DNA from: Compostibacillus humi
GTDB taxonomy: Bacteria; Bacillota; Bacilli; Bacillales; Amphibacillaceae
Direction of reading: 5' to 3'
Length of the DNA: 64,000 nucleotides
Assembly (NCBI RefSeq): GCF_014637175.1
Contig: NZ_BMEV01000004.1
Location: 26,648-90,647, forward strand
Below the pieces are notes generated by a model. It saw only the letters and a program-made list of their open reading frames with translations. It was not told where the DNA came from and made no database searches. How positions within the stretch are numbered: position 1 is the first letter of the stretch; each line of letters opens with the position of its first letter. Position numbers and translations under genes: made by a program. This document shows, piece after piece, positions 7,484-16,865 of this stretch.

Positions 7484-9229
7484 ATGAACCCGTTACAAAT
7501 ATTTGGAAAACCGGCAATGAAAACTATGCCCGCATCTCCCTTGCGGAACGGGCAAATTATTCAGGGAAAAGTGATGAAGCTGTTCCCGAATCAGCGGGCG
7601 GAAATACAAATCGGCGGCCAAAAGGTCATTGCGAAACTGGATGCCTCGCTGACTTTGCATAGGAGCTACCATTTTCAAGTACAGATTAAAGGCGGTATCA
7701 TTTATTTGCACGTTCTTGCCGAACAGCAAAAAAAGACAAACGATCTTCTTCATCTTCTTCATTCCTTGCGGCTAAAATCTACGAAGACAAATGTCGCTTT
7801 TATGAAACTATTACTAGAACGTCTAATTCCGTTTGACCGCGGCCAGCTAGTTCAAGCGCTTTCCTTGCTGGAAGGTGCTTCCGGGAATGAAAAGGCGATG
7901 GAAGTGCTCGTTTATATGATTAAAAACCGGCTCCCAATGTCAGAAATCGTCTTTCAAGGATTGCTGGCGAAAACGAATTACAGGCAGACGGAGCTGTTTC
8001 AATCTTTTCTGACATCCGTACGCAGCAACTCAGGGGATCATCCAGCTGTACAACGGCTGGCAGATTTTGTCGAACCTCCGTTAAATGGAAAAGCCGCTGT
8101 TGCCAAAGAACTGTTTTCGGTGGAAAATACCCGTCTTCCATTCCATCTCCTGCAGGCCGCTGGAAAGATTCCCTTATCTTTTAATTTCGGACAATGGAAA
8201 GAGTCGTGGCAACCGTTTTTATCCGCAATGAAAAATATGACGAACAGCGAGCTGAACCAGTTTGCGAAGGTGAATCATCTCCCCTTTCCAATTGAAATGA
8301 AAGAAATCGAATATATTTGGAAAACGGTGTACAAACATCAGGCGCTACTTCGCAAAGAAGCTGGGGAAATATTGGAACAGTGGGAAGGAAAAATTAATGC
8401 CGCCGTTTTGAAAGGGAAGGGACTGGATAAAAATGAGTTTGCTGCATTCGTCGTGCGAGTGAGAAAACTTTTTAACCATTTTACCGGGACGCAATTTGTT
8501 TTGGCCAACAGACCTGTTGACCTGAAACAAGTGGCGGAAATACTCCATACTCTTTACGACATCCCATCCGGGGAAAAGATTGAGAAATTCCTCACTTCCA
8601 TCCGAGAACGAAACTTATTTTTGTCCGATTTGCCAAAGGAACAGCTTTTGCATCAAATACGGCAAACGATTTCCATGATTACTTATGAACAGCAAATTGC
8701 AAAAGGAGAGGCGGACCCTGCCGCGAATATGAAAGCCATGCTCCTTCAATGGTTGAATGAAAGCACTGGCCAGACGAAGGAACATTTGACACGATTGCTG
8801 CAATTTGTTCATGGCGTGCAATTGCAATCGGTAAGGGAAGCAGATTCTTTTATACATGTCCAATTGCAAATACCGGCGGAAAGAATGGGGTTAAATAAGG
8901 ATGTAACTTTGGAGATGGAAGGCAGAAAGACGAAGGATGGCGGGCTGAATCCTGATTATTGCCGGATTTTATTTTTGCTGGATCTTAAATTTCTCCATGA
9001 GACTGCAATCGATGTGATGGTACAAAAACGATCCGTATCCATGACGGTGTATAACGATACGGAAAACATCCAAACCTATGCCGCGACGCTTAAACCCCTT
9101 TTGAAGACTCGCTTGGAAGAGCTGAATTACAAATTGTCCCAAATTAATTTTAAACCGTTTGCCGAACGTGAAAAACCGATTAAAGAGGAAATCGATAAAA
9201 CGGTTCATGGGGTTGATTACCGAATATGA
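7484..9229 (+). CDS. ylqG: YlqG: large FliK-like protein of unknown function
   Basis: This 581-residue protein belongs to the YlqG family. The long N-terminal part is mostly helical and not otherwise recognisable. The last 120 residues (from IHVQLQIPAERMG to LSQINFKPF) follow the pattern of the flagellar hook-length control FliK C-terminal domain: a beta-rich core LFLLDLKFLHETAIDVMVQ, then a helix and a final strand. I infer this homology from pattern, not from a search. Its 3' end overlaps ylqH by 4 bases (ATGA). The ATG at 7484 has GAGG 9 bases upstream; in-frame TTG (7463) and GTG (7469) codons lack a site. It has no signal peptide. Confidence 0.85.
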   Translation: MNPLQIFGKPAMKTMPASPLRNGQIIQGKVMKLFPNQRAEIQIGGQKVIAKLDASLTLHRSYHFQVQIKGGIIYLHVLAEQQKKTNDLLHLLHSLRLKSTKTNVAFMKLLLERLIPFDRGQLVQALSLLEGASGNEKAMEVLVYMIKNRLPMSEIVFQGLLAKTNYRQTELFQSFLTSVRSNSGDHPAVQRLADFVEPPLNGKAAVAKELFSVENTRLPFHLLQAAGKIPLSFNFGQWKESWQPFLSAMKNMTNSELNQFAKVNHLPFPIEMKEIEYIWKTVYKHQALLRKEAGEILEQWEGKINAAVLKGKGLDKNEFAAFVVRVRKLFNHFTGTQFVLANRPVDLKQVAEILHTLYDIPSGEKIEKFLTSIRERNLFLSDLPKEQLLHQIRQTISMITYEQQIAKGEADPAANMKAMLLQWLNESTGQTKEHLTRLLQFVHGVQLQSVREADSFIHVQLQIPAERMGLNKDVTLEMEGRKTKDGGLNPDYCRILFLLDLKFLHETAIDVMVQKRSVSMTVYNDTENIQTYAATLKPLLKTRLEELNYKLSQINFKPFAEREKPIKEEIDKTVHGVDYRI

Positions 9230-9507
9230 CGGAAAAACGCAAAAAAGCAGCAGCTCTTCGCTATAATCAACATCAAGATGCGGCGCCTGTGCTTGTTGCA
9301 TCCGGAAAAGGGCTCGTTGCCGAAGAAATTATGAAAAGGGCGCAAGAACACGAAGTGCCCATCGTGGAGGATGCCACGCTGGTGGAATTATTATCCGAAT
9401 TGGATATCAATGAAACAATACCGGAACAATTGTTTGAAATGGTGGCGGAAGTTTTTGCTTTTATTTACCAATTGGACAAATCTGCAGGAACCTCTATGAA
9501 AGAATAG
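9226..9507 (+). CDS. ylqH: YlqH: stand-alone FlhB C-terminal-domain-like protein
   Basis: This 93-residue protein matches the cytoplasmic C-terminal domain of FlhB/YscU. APVLVASGKGLVAEEIMKRA corresponds to the FlhB stretch APYVLAKGVDLVALKIKEIA, and ELDINETIPEQLFEMVAEVFAFIYQL corresponds to the FlhB end. The self-cleaving NPTH motif present in the FlhB of this window is missing. Such stand-alone copies (YlqH, FlhX in epsilonproteobacteria) can act as spare parts for the export gate in some species. Its start overlaps the stop of FliK-like ylqG, so the two are coupled. Confidence 0.9.
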   Translation: MTEKRKKAAALRYNQHQDAAPVLVASGKGLVAEEIMKRAQEHEVPIVEDATLVELLSELDINETIPEQLFEMVAEVFAFIYQLDKSAGTSMKE

Positions 9508-9559
9508 TAAGATTTATATTGCAATTTTCAAGTAATGAAAACATTTTGTGAACATTTTC

Positions 9560-9588
9560 TTGTTAAATGTCGATTCTTTTTATACAAT
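9560..9588 (+). promoter_or_regulatory. Sigma-A promoter for sucCD
   Basis: TTGTTA (9560-9565), a 17-base spacer and TACAAT (9583-9588) lie 35 bases before sucC. Upstream bases 9508-9559 are AT-rich, like an UP element. Confidence 0.7.
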
Positions 9589-9622
9589 GGACTTGCAGTA
9601 ATTATATATAGGGGGATAAAGA

Positions 9623-10786
9623 ATGAACATTCACGAGTACCAAGGTAAACAGATTTTGCGTGAATTTGGTGTTAAAGTTCCTAATGGATATGTTGCCTAT
9701 ACAGTGGATGAAGCTGTAGAAGCTGCCAAAAAATTAGGTTCTTCTGTCACCGTTGTTAAAGCACAAATTCATGCTGGAGGCCGCGGAAAAGCGGGTGGAG
9801 TTAAAGTTGCAAAAAATTTAGATGAAGTTCGTACATATGCCGATGAAATCCTCGGTAAGACGCTGGTTACCCACCAGACTGGGCCAGAAGGAAAAGAAGT
9901 GAAACGCCTTCTGATTGAAGAAGGTTGCGATATTCAAAAAGAATATTATATTGGAGTCGTATTAGACCGAGCTACATCCCGGGTAGTTATGATGGCATCG
10001 GAAGAAGGAGGAACGGAAATTGAAGAAGTAGCTGCAAAAACACCGGAGAAAATTTTTAAAGAAGTCATTGATCCGGTCATTGGCCTTTCGCCTTACCAAG
10101 CCCGCAGACTGGCATTTAATATTAACATACCAAATGAATTAGTCGGTAAAGCGGTTTCTTTTATGATGGGTCTATATCAAGCCTTTGTGGAAAAGGACTG
10201 CTCCATTGCTGAAATCAACCCGCTAGTAACGACTGGCGACGGGGAAGTTTTGGCGCTGGATGCGAAGTTAAACTTTGATGATAACGCTTTATATCGTCAT
10301 CCTGACATTGTGGAATTACGGGATTTAGATGAAGAGGATGAAAAGGAAATTGAAGCATCCAAATACGATTTAAGCTATATTGCGCTGGACGGCAACATTG
10401 GCTGTATGGTAAACGGGGCAGGTTTAGCAATGGCCACGATGGATATTATTAAATATTACGGCGGAGAGCCAGCAAACTTCTTAGACGTAGGCGGCGGCGC
10501 CACAGCAGAAAAAGTAACGGAAGCATTTAAAATTATTTTATCCGACCCGAACGTAAAGGGAATTTTCGTCAATATTTTCGGCGGAATTATGAAATGTGAC
10601 GTAATCGCCGAAGGGGTTGTCGAAGCAACGAAACAAGTAGGTTTGGAAATTCCTCTCGTAGTTCGCTTAGAGGGTACAAATGTGGAACTTGGGAAGAAAA
10701 TTTTGCAAGATTCGGGATTAAATATTACAGCTGCAGACTCCATGGCGGATGGAGCACAAAAGATTGTATCCTTAGTAAGCAAGTAA
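9623..10786 (+). CDS. sucC: Succinate-CoA ligase (ADP-forming) beta subunit
   Basis: SucC is the nucleotide- and succinate-binding subunit of the TCA-cycle enzyme that makes ATP and succinate from succinyl-CoA. The 387-residue protein has an N-terminal ATP-grasp domain ([17 protein letters not shown] at the start; [17 protein letters not shown] near residue 45) and a C-terminal CoA-ligase domain with FLDVGGGAT and [10 protein letters not shown] (about 285-330). GGGGGATAAAG precedes the ATG. sucD follows in the same transcript. Confidence 0.99.
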   Translation: MNIHEYQGKQILREFGVKVPNGYVAYTVDEAVEAAKKLGSSVTVVKAQIHAGGRGKAGGVKVAKNLDEVRTYADEILGKTLVTHQTGPEGKEVKRLLIEEGCDIQKEYYIGVVLDRATSRVVMMASEEGGTEIEEVAAKTPEKIFKEVIDPVIGLSPYQARRLAFNINIPNELVGKAVSFMMGLYQAFVEKDCSIAEINPLVTTGDGEVLALDAKLNFDDNALYRHPDIVELRDLDEEDEKEIEASKYDLSYIALDGNIGCMVNGAGLAMATMDIIKYYGGEPANFLDVGGGATAEKVTEAFKIILSDPNVKGIFVNIFGGIMKCDVIAEGVVEATKQVGLEIPLVVRLEGTNVELGKKILQDSGLNITAADSMADGAQKIVSLVSK

Positions 10787-10830
10787 TGATAGATTTGAAA
10801 TCGATAGAATTGGAGAAAGGACGGACGAAG

Positions 10831-11736
10831 ATGGGGATTTATCTGAATAAAGATACGAAAGTAATTGTCCAAGGAATTACTGGCGGAACAGCCAGATTCC
10901 ATACGAAACAAATGCTGGAATACGGAACGAAAATCGTAGGCGGCGTTACTCCGAAAAAAGGCGGTACAGAAGTAGAAGGCGTGCCTGTATTTAATACATT
11001 GCAAGAAGCCGTCGACGAAACAGGTGCAACCGTATCTGTCATTTATGTTCCGGCACCGTTTGCTGCTGATGCGATCATCGAAGCGGTAGACGCAGAACTA
11101 GATCTTGTCATCTGTATTACTGAACATATTCCGGTATTAGATATGGTAAAAGTAAAACGATACATGGAAGGAAAGAAAACCCGGCTAATCGGACCAAACT
11201 GCCCAGGTGTTATTACCGCCGATGAATGTAAAGTCGGCATCATGCCAGGGTACATCCATAAAAAAGGTCATATCGGCGTTGTATCCCGTTCCGGAACTTT
11301 AACTTATGAAGCGGTCCATCAGCTAACCCAAAGAGGTTACGGACAGTCGACAGCTGTCGGAATCGGGGGAGACCCGGTAAACGGAACGAATTTCATCGAT
11401 GTGTTAAAGGAATTCAATGAAGACCCGGAAACAGAAGCGGTAATCATGATTGGAGAAATCGGCGGAACGGCCGAAGAGGAAGCCGCATTATGGATTAAAG
11501 AAAATATGAAAAAACCAGTCGTCGGCTTTATAGGCGGTGCTACAGCCCCTCCAGGAAAACGGATGGGACATGCCGGAGCAATTATTTCTGGCGGAAAAGG
11601 AACAGCAGAAGAAAAAATCCGCGTCATGAAGGAATGCGGAATCGCTGTTGCTGAAACGCCTGCAGTCATCGGCGAAACGATGATTAAAGTGCTCAAAGAA
11701 AAAGGCCTGGACGAAAAATGCCGAACCCATGCTTAA
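10831..11736 (+). CDS. sucD: Succinate-CoA ligase alpha subunit
   Basis: SucD is the CoA-binding subunit that carries the phosphohistidine. This 301-residue protein has an N-terminal Rossmann CoA-binding domain ([12 protein letters not shown], about residues 10-21) and the active-site histidine in [16 protein letters not shown] (about 243-258). I chose the ATG at 10831 because [15 protein letters not shown] matches the family start. The frame is open back to an ATG at 10786 that overlaps the sucC stop and would add 15 residues of unlikely sequence. A terminator follows. Confidence 0.98.
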   Translation: MGIYLNKDTKVIVQGITGGTARFHTKQMLEYGTKIVGGVTPKKGGTEVEGVPVFNTLQEAVDETGATVSVIYVPAPFAADAIIEAVDAELDLVICITEHIPVLDMVKVKRYMEGKKTRLIGPNCPGVITADECKVGIMPGYIHKKGHIGVVSRSGTLTYEAVHQLTQRGYGQSTAVGIGGDPVNGTNFIDVLKEFNEDPETEAVIMIGEIGGTAEEEAALWIKENMKKPVVGFIGGATAPPGKRMGHAGAIISGGKGTAEEKIRVMKECGIAVAETPAVIGETMIKVLKEKGLDEKCRTHA

Positions 11737-11744
11737 CAACAAAG

Positions 11745-11778
11745 GAAGAACCTAAAAGTACCTGCTTTTAGGTTCTTC
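11745..11778 (+). terminator. Terminator-like hairpin after sucD
   Basis: A perfect 14-bp stem joins 11745-11758 and 11765-11778 with a 6-base loop. The T-run is weak (TTCC), but a stem this strong directly after the operon makes termination or 3'-end protection likely. Confidence 0.75.
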
Positions 11779-11783
11779 TTCCA

Positions 11784-11812
11784 TTGAAAATTCCTTTTCA
11801 TTAAATCAAAAT
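11784..11812 (+). promoter_or_regulatory. Weak promoter candidate for dprA
   Basis: TTGAAA (11784-11789), a 17-base spacer and CAAAAT (11807-11812). The -10 is poor, and low basal expression would fit a competence gene. Confidence 0.3.
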
Positions 11813-11827
11813 GAATGAGGTGGTTAA

Positions 11828-12718
11828 TTGAAACATACTCGCTATCGAATCATTCATCTGTCAAGGTGCAAAGGAGTGACAAGAAGCATTTTAAGAAAAT
11901 TTTTGCGAAAATTCCCAACCTTAGAGCCGCTATATCAATTCTCTCCAGAATCCATTTCCCAAACCTTTTCCATCCCTCCGCAAAAAGCTTCCTTAATCTA
12001 CCGTGATCTCCATAACCGGCAATTAATTGAACGGATAAAAAAAGAAATTGTTACGTTTCCTATCATTACAATAGTTGACGAGAGCTATCCACCTATGTTA
12101 AATACAATAAAAGATGCGCCGCTCGTATTGTATGCATGCGGTGATTTATCCTTATTATCCGAACAGCCGAAAATCAGTGTCATCGGCACGAGAAATCCTT
12201 CAAAAGATGCATGGGCGAAAACGGAGTTCGTCGTTAAGCCGCTCGTTCAGGAAGGATGGGTCATTGTTAGCGGTTTAGCGAAAGGAATTGACAGTTTTGC
12301 CCATGAAATTGCATTGCAGCATCACGGTAAAACAATAGCCGTTTTAGGAAGCGGATTTAATCATATATATCCGAGAAAAAACAGCAAATTATTTTTTGAA
12401 ATTGCCAACAGAGGGCTTGTCTTATCTGAGTATGCTCCAAATATTCCTCCAGCAAAATATCATTTTCCCGAACGGAACCGGATTATTAGCGGCTTAAGTT
12501 TTGGAACATTAGTGATTGAAGCAATGGAAAAAAGCGGAACGCTAATTACGGTGGAACATGCATTGGACCAGGGGCGAGAAGTTTTTGCCGTCCCCGATTC
12601 CCCGGCTGTTCCCCAATCAAAAGGCTGTCATCAAATGATTCAGGATGGAGCAAAACTCATTCAACACGCAAAGGATATTGTCATAGAATGGCAAATGATA
12701 AAGCATCATTACAAGTAA
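11828..12718 (+). CDS. dprA: DNA-processing protein DprA (Smf)
   Basis: DprA loads RecA onto single-stranded DNA taken up during natural transformation. This 296-residue protein has a short N-terminal helical domain (1-75) and the DprA Rossmann fold: ISVIGTRNPSKDA (about 117), VIVSGLAKGIDSFAHE (about 148), GSGFNHIYPRKN (about 178) and FPERNRIISGLS (about 216). The C-terminal winged helix seen in some DprA proteins is absent, as in B. subtilis. The start is a TTG, with AGGTGG 4 bases upstream. Its place before topA is conserved. Confidence 0.96.
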   Translation: MKHTRYRIIHLSRCKGVTRSILRKFLRKFPTLEPLYQFSPESISQTFSIPPQKASLIYRDLHNRQLIERIKKEIVTFPIITIVDESYPPMLNTIKDAPLVLYACGDLSLLSEQPKISVIGTRNPSKDAWAKTEFVVKPLVQEGWVIVSGLAKGIDSFAHEIALQHHGKTIAVLGSGFNHIYPRKNSKLFFEIANRGLVLSEYAPNIPPAKYHFPERNRIISGLSFGTLVIEAMEKSGTLITVEHALDQGREVFAVPDSPAVPQSKGCHQMIQDGAKLIQHAKDIVIEWQMIKHHYK

Positions 12719-12740
12719 CAATTATCTATACAGAAGAAGT

Positions 12741-12769
12741 TTGACAAACGATGCAGAAATATTTAGTAT
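12741..12769 (+). promoter_or_regulatory. Sigma-A promoter for topA
   Basis: A perfect TTGACA (12741-12746), a 17-base spacer and TAGTAT (12764-12769) imply a leader of about 150 bases before topA. I see no strong fold in that AT-rich leader. Confidence 0.7.
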
Positions 12770-12927
12770 TAGTGAAGATTTGTATTTTTTCATATAAACA
12801 AACGGAACTTTTTCGTTATTCTATTAACATACAATGCCAAAAACTTAAATGTTGATATGAAAAAGATACGAGCGGAATGAATGAAGTTTTCATTTACCGC
12901 ACAACCTCATTTTAGGAGGATTAGAAC

Positions 12928-15006
12928 ATGAAAGAAAAAGAATATCTTGTAATCGTCGAATCACCAGCAAAAGCAAAGACAATTGAACGTTATTTAGGAA
13001 AAAAATATGAAGTGAAAGCCTCCATGGGCCATGTCCGTGATTTGCCGAAAAGCCAAATCGGTGTTGATATTGCTGATAATTTCAAACCGAAATATATTAC
13101 AATTCGCGGCAAAGGCGAAGTGCTAAAGGATTTGCGAAAATCGGCAAAAAAAGCCAAAAAAATATTTTTAGCAGCTGACCCGGACAGGGAAGGGGAAGCG
13201 ATTGCCTGGCATTTAGCCCATATATTAAATGTAGATGAAAACTCGAAGTGCCGGGTCGTCTTTAATGAAATTACAAAGGATGCAATTAAAGAGTCCTTTA
13301 AGAATCCGCGGGCAATTGACAATGATTTAGTCGATGCTCAGCAGGCGAGACGGATTTTGGACCGTTTAGTCGGGTATAAAATCAGTCCAATTCTTTGGAA
13401 AAAGGTGAAAAAAGGATTAAGTGCCGGCAGAGTACAATCGGTAGCATTGAAATTGATCCTTGATCGGGAAAAAGAGATTAATAATTTCCAGCCGGAAGAA
13501 TATTGGACGATCGATGGGAAATTTTTAAAAGACGATTCCCTATTCGAAGGGTCTTTCTACGGGATAAACGGCAAGAAGCAAAGTCTAAAAACAAAAGATG
13601 AAGTAAATGAAATAATGAACCAATTGGACGGAAAATTTTCTGTAGCAAAAGTAGTGAAAAAAGAACGAAAAAGGAATCCAGCCCAGCCGTTTATCACTTC
13701 CTCTTTACAGCAGGAAGCAGCGAGGAAGCTGAATTTTCGCGCCAAGAAAACGATGATGATTGCCCAGCAGCTCTATGAAGGCATCGATCTTGGGAAAAAG
13801 GCCGGCGGAATTACCGGATTAATTACGTACATGCGAACCGATTCAACGAGAATTTCGGAAACTGCGAAACAGGAAGCTAAGGAATACATTGAATCCCAAT
13901 TTGGAAAGAACTTTGTCGGAGAACAAAGGAAGAGCAAGAATAAAGAGGGAGCACAAGATGCCCATGAAGCCATTCGGCCGACGTCAGTACACCGGGATCC
14001 AAAATCATTAAAAGACGTCCTGTCGAGGGATCAATACCGCTTGTACAAATTAATCTGGGAGCGCTTTGTTGCCAGTCAAATGGCTCCTGCCGTATTGGAT
14101 ACGATGACAGTGCATTTAACAAATAATAATGTAGAATTTAGAGCAACAGGTTCGAAAATTAAATTTCAGGGCTTTATGAAAGTTTATGTTGAAGGAACCG
14201 ATGAGAAAAATACAGAATCAAACAATTTGCTGCCTGCATTGGAAGAAGGTATGGAAGTAGAAGCAAAGGAAATAACGCCAAACCAGCATTTTACCCAGCC
14301 TCCTCCAAGGTATACGGAGGCCAGGTTAGTAAAAACGTTAGAGGAACTTGGAATCGGCAGACCGTCTACCTATGCGCCGACTCTCGATACGATCCAAAGA
14401 CGGAATTATGTGACCCTAGATCAGAAACGTTTTATCCCGACTGAACTCGGTGCGGTTGTCATAGAATTATTGGAAGAATTTTTCCCGGAAATTATCGATG
14501 TCGATTTTACCGTTAAAATGGAAGATGATTTGGATTCGATTGAAGAAGGGAAGCAAGATTGGGTTTCCATTATTGACAAATTTTATCAGGATTTCGAAAA
14601 ACGGTTAGAAAAAGCAGAAAAAGAAATGGAAAAAATTGAGATTAAAGATGAACCGGCTGGCATCCAATGTGAAAATTGCGGCCATGAAATGGTTTATAAA
14701 ATGGGCCGTTACGGAAAATTTTTAGCATGTTCAAATTTTCCGGATTGCCGAAATACGAAACCTATATTAAAGGAAATCGGCGTACAATGTCCAAAATGCC
14801 AAAAGGGAAGCATCGTAGAAAGGAAATCAAAGAAACGGCGTGTATTTTACGGATGTGACCGTTTCCCGGACTGTGACTTTGTTTCCTGGGATAAGCCGAT
14901 TGCAAGGCCATGTCCGAAATGTAACGCTACCCTCGTAGAGAAGAAGGTGAAAAAGGGAGTACAAGTTCAATGTACATCCTGTGAATATAAAGAAGAAGTT
15001 CAATGA
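12928..15006 (+). CDS. topA: DNA topoisomerase I
   Basis: This type IA topoisomerase relaxes negative supercoils. The 692-residue protein has an N-terminal TOPRIM domain ([30 protein letters not shown] with the metal-binding DPD near residue 88) and the catalytic tyrosine in TYMRTDSTR (about residue 301). The end carries three four-cysteine zinc ribbons (from about residue 578: CENC...CSNFPDC, CPKC...CDRFPDC, CPKC...CTSC). AGGAGG precedes the ATG. The gene trmFO, which usually follows in this family, is missing. Confidence 0.99.
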   Translation: MKEKEYLVIVESPAKAKTIERYLGKKYEVKASMGHVRDLPKSQIGVDIADNFKPKYITIRGKGEVLKDLRKSAKKAKKIFLAADPDREGEAIAWHLAHILNVDENSKCRVVFNEITKDAIKESFKNPRAIDNDLVDAQQARRILDRLVGYKISPILWKKVKKGLSAGRVQSVALKLILDREKEINNFQPEEYWTIDGKFLKDDSLFEGSFYGINGKKQSLKTKDEVNEIMNQLDGKFSVAKVVKKERKRNPAQPFITSSLQQEAARKLNFRAKKTMMIAQQLYEGIDLGKKAGGITGLITYMRTDSTRISETAKQEAKEYIESQFGKNFVGEQRKSKNKEGAQDAHEAIRPTSVHRDPKSLKDVLSRDQYRLYKLIWERFVASQMAPAVLDTMTVHLTNNNVEFRATGSKIKFQGFMKVYVEGTDEKNTESNNLLPALEEGMEVEAKEITPNQHFTQPPPRYTEARLVKTLEELGIGRPSTYAPTLDTIQRRNYVTLDQKRFIPTELGAVVIELLEEFFPEIIDVDFTVKMEDDLDSIEEGKQDWVSIIDKFYQDFEKRLEKAEKEMEKIEIKDEPAGIQCENCGHEMVYKMGRYGKFLACSNFPDCRNTKPILKEIGVQCPKCQKGSIVERKSKKRRVFYGCDRFPDCDFVSWDKPIARPCPKCNATLVEKKVKKGVQVQCTSCEYKEEVQ

Positions 15007-15007
15007 T

Positions 15008-15042
15008 GAGAAGGAAGGGTGCATGCCCTTCCTCTCTGTTTG
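15008..15042 (+). terminator. Probable terminator after topA
   Basis: An 8-bp stem (AGGAAGGG 15012-15019 with CCCTTCCT 15026-15033) has a 6-base loop, can be extended past a bulge, and is followed by a weak T-rich stretch. Confidence 0.55.
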
Positions 15043-15247
15043 AAAAATTTCTTCATAATATGCATATTTTTTGATTTATTTGGCAATAAAGATAAAAAAC
15101 TAAGATATTTATTCACAAGAAATTCACAAAATACCATTTTTCTAAAATCATTGAATAGTATTCTTTGACGAAAAATATAAGTAGTAATATAATTAGCGAT
15201 TGGAGAGCAAATTTTTAGATAGTTTATCGGACAAAATAACAAATAGC

Positions 15248-15275
15248 GTGACATTTCCAAAAATTATGTTATAAT
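15248..15275 (+). promoter_or_regulatory. Distal promoter of the xerC-hslVU-codY operon
   Basis: GTGACA (15248-15253), a 16-base spacer and a perfect TATAAT (15270-15275). Confidence 0.55.
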
Positions 15276-15321
15276 GGTCCTAGGTGCGATTCTGAATTTT
15301 ATTACAATTTTGTTAAATGTC

Positions 15322-15350
15322 TTGCAAAACAAACTCTCCTATGCTATTAT
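15322..15350 (+). promoter_or_regulatory. Proximal promoter of the xerC-hslVU-codY operon
   Basis: TTGCAA (15322-15327), a 17-base spacer and TATTAT (15345-15350), 25 bases before the xerC start. Confidence 0.6.
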
Positions 15351-15375
15351 ATACGCTGTTTGAAGAGGTGATGTG

Positions 15376-16293
15376 TTGAGCAAATTTCAACAGCAAACAA
15401 GGCACTTTATCGAATATTTGCAAATTGAAAAAAATGCTTCTTCCCATACGATCAACAGTTATACGAAGGATATCGACGACTTCTGCAGATTTCTGAACAA
15501 AGAGGGAGTCTCCTCCTTCAATGATGTGACACAGCCGGTTGTTCGAGTATATCTTACTGCTCTATACGAACAAAAACTAAGCAGAAAATCGGTGTCAAGG
15601 AAAATTTCATCCTTGCGAAGCTTTTTTCGGTTTTTAGAGCGGGAACAGCAAATAGAGAACAACCCATTCGTCCAGCTTGTCATGCCAAAAGCCGAAAAAA
15701 AAATTCCGGGCTTTTTATATTCGGAAGAGCTGGAAAAATTGTTTTCAGTTTGCGATTTAACAACACCAATCGGGCAGCGGAATCAGGCGATTTTAGAAGT
15801 TTTGTACGGCACAGGAATCCGGGTCAGTGAATGTGAAAAATTAACCGTATCGGATATTGACTTTTCAATCGGCACTTTGCTCATTCGCGGAAAAGGGCGC
15901 AAGGAAAGATATGTCCCTTTTGGTTCCTTCGCTGAAGCTGCATTAAAGACTTACATAAATGAAGGAAGAACGTACCTGCTAAATAAGTTTCAGTGCAAGA
16001 CTGATTCCTTATTTTTAAATGCCCGCGGCAACCCGATAACATCCCGCGGTATTCGGGTTGTACTCGACAAGCTCGTTAAGGAAGCATCCTTAACAATCCG
16101 AGTTCATCCACACAAATTAAGGCACACGTTTGCAACCCATATGCTTAACGAAGGAGCGGATTTGCGGACGGTGCAAGAATTGCTTGGCCATGAAAATCTA
16201 TCGACGACACAAATGTATACCCATGTCACGAAAGATCACCTGCAAAGAGTGTATATGAATACCCATCCGAGAGCCCGGGATGAAAAGAGGTGA
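15376..16293 (+). CDS. xerC: Tyrosine recombinase XerC (CodV)
   Basis: XerC works with XerD at the dif site to resolve chromosome dimers. The 305-residue protein has a SAM-like N-terminal core-binding domain (1-105) and the catalytic domain. Catalytic residues visible are the arginine in GTGIRVSE, the HxxR box in [14 protein letters not shown], the second histidine in [11 protein letters not shown], and the nucleophile tyrosine in MYTHV. I prefer the TTG at 15376, 6 bases after GAGGTG; a GTG one codon earlier is possible. It is the first gene of the xerC-hslV-hslU-codY operon. Confidence 0.97.
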   Translation: MSKFQQQTRHFIEYLQIEKNASSHTINSYTKDIDDFCRFLNKEGVSSFNDVTQPVVRVYLTALYEQKLSRKSVSRKISSLRSFFRFLEREQQIENNPFVQLVMPKAEKKIPGFLYSEELEKLFSVCDLTTPIGQRNQAILEVLYGTGIRVSECEKLTVSDIDFSIGTLLIRGKGRKERYVPFGSFAEAALKTYINEGRTYLLNKFQCKTDSLFLNARGNPITSRGIRVVLDKLVKEASLTIRVHPHKLRHTFATHMLNEGADLRTVQELLGHENLSTTQMYTHVTKDHLQRVYMNTHPRARDEKR

Positions 16294-16297
16294 AGGA

Positions 16298-16843
16298 ATG
16301 GCAAATGAAATGCATGCAACAACAATATTTGCCATACGGCACAATGGCCAGTGTGCGATGAGCGGAGACGGCCAGGTAACATTGGGCAATGCGGTTGTAA
16401 TGAAACATCGGGCAAAAAAAGTCCGTAAATTGTATCAGGGTAAAGTTCTGGCAGGATTTGCCGGATCAGTTGCCGATGCCTTTACCCTGTTTGAGAAATT
16501 TGAAGGGAAATTACAAGCCTTTAATGGCAATTTGACGAGAGCAGCTGTCGAATTGGCAAAAGAATGGCGAAGTGACAAAGTATTGCGGAAATTAGAAGCG
16601 ATGCTCATTGTCATGAATAAGGAGAATATGTATTTAGTATCCGGGACAGGGGAAGTAATCGAACCGGATGACGGAATACTGGCAATCGGCTCCGGCGGCA
16701 ATTTTGCCTTAAGCGCGGGGAAGGCATTAGTCAGGCATGCGAAAGATATGTCCGCAAGTGAAATTGCGAAAACAGCTCTTGAAATTGCCGGGGAGATATG
16801 CGTATACACGAACGACTATATAACAATCGAGGTTCTCGATTAA
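16298..16843 (+). CDS. hslV: ATP-dependent protease subunit HslV (ClpQ/CodW)
   Basis: HslV is the proteolytic ring that pairs with the HslU unfoldase. The 181-residue protein has the proteasome beta-type core ([51 protein letters not shown]). The N-terminus is [11 protein letters not shown]. Compared with E. coli, which exposes Thr1 of TTI, five residues lie before the threonines after Met removal. B. subtilis ClpQ uses an N-terminal serine in this extension; here the first residue would be alanine, so the nucleophile is uncertain. AGAGGTGAAGG precedes the ATG. Confidence 0.96.
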   Translation: MANEMHATTIFAIRHNGQCAMSGDGQVTLGNAVVMKHRAKKVRKLYQGKVLAGFAGSVADAFTLFEKFEGKLQAFNGNLTRAAVELAKEWRSDKVLRKLEAMLIVMNKENMYLVSGTGEVIEPDDGILAIGSGGNFALSAGKALVRHAKDMSASEIAKTALEIAGEICVYTNDYITIEVLD

Positions 16844-16865
16844 TAAGGAGGAGGTCTCTCAATAG

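Larger units (their letters stand above)
15043..15375 (+). other. AT-rich gap where trmFO is normally found
   Basis: About 330 bases hold no gene I can support. The first 200 are very AT-rich without visible coding pattern, and the rest contains two promoters for xerC. I found no recognisable remnant of trmFO (no FAD-binding glycine motif in any frame). Confidence 0.6.

Noticed and set aside
15000..15260. Minus-strand open frame of 86 codons in the topA-xerC gap
   Set aside because: It is hydrophobic and low in complexity, the result of AT-rich DNA. It has no ribosome binding site and crosses the topA terminator and the xerC promoter region.
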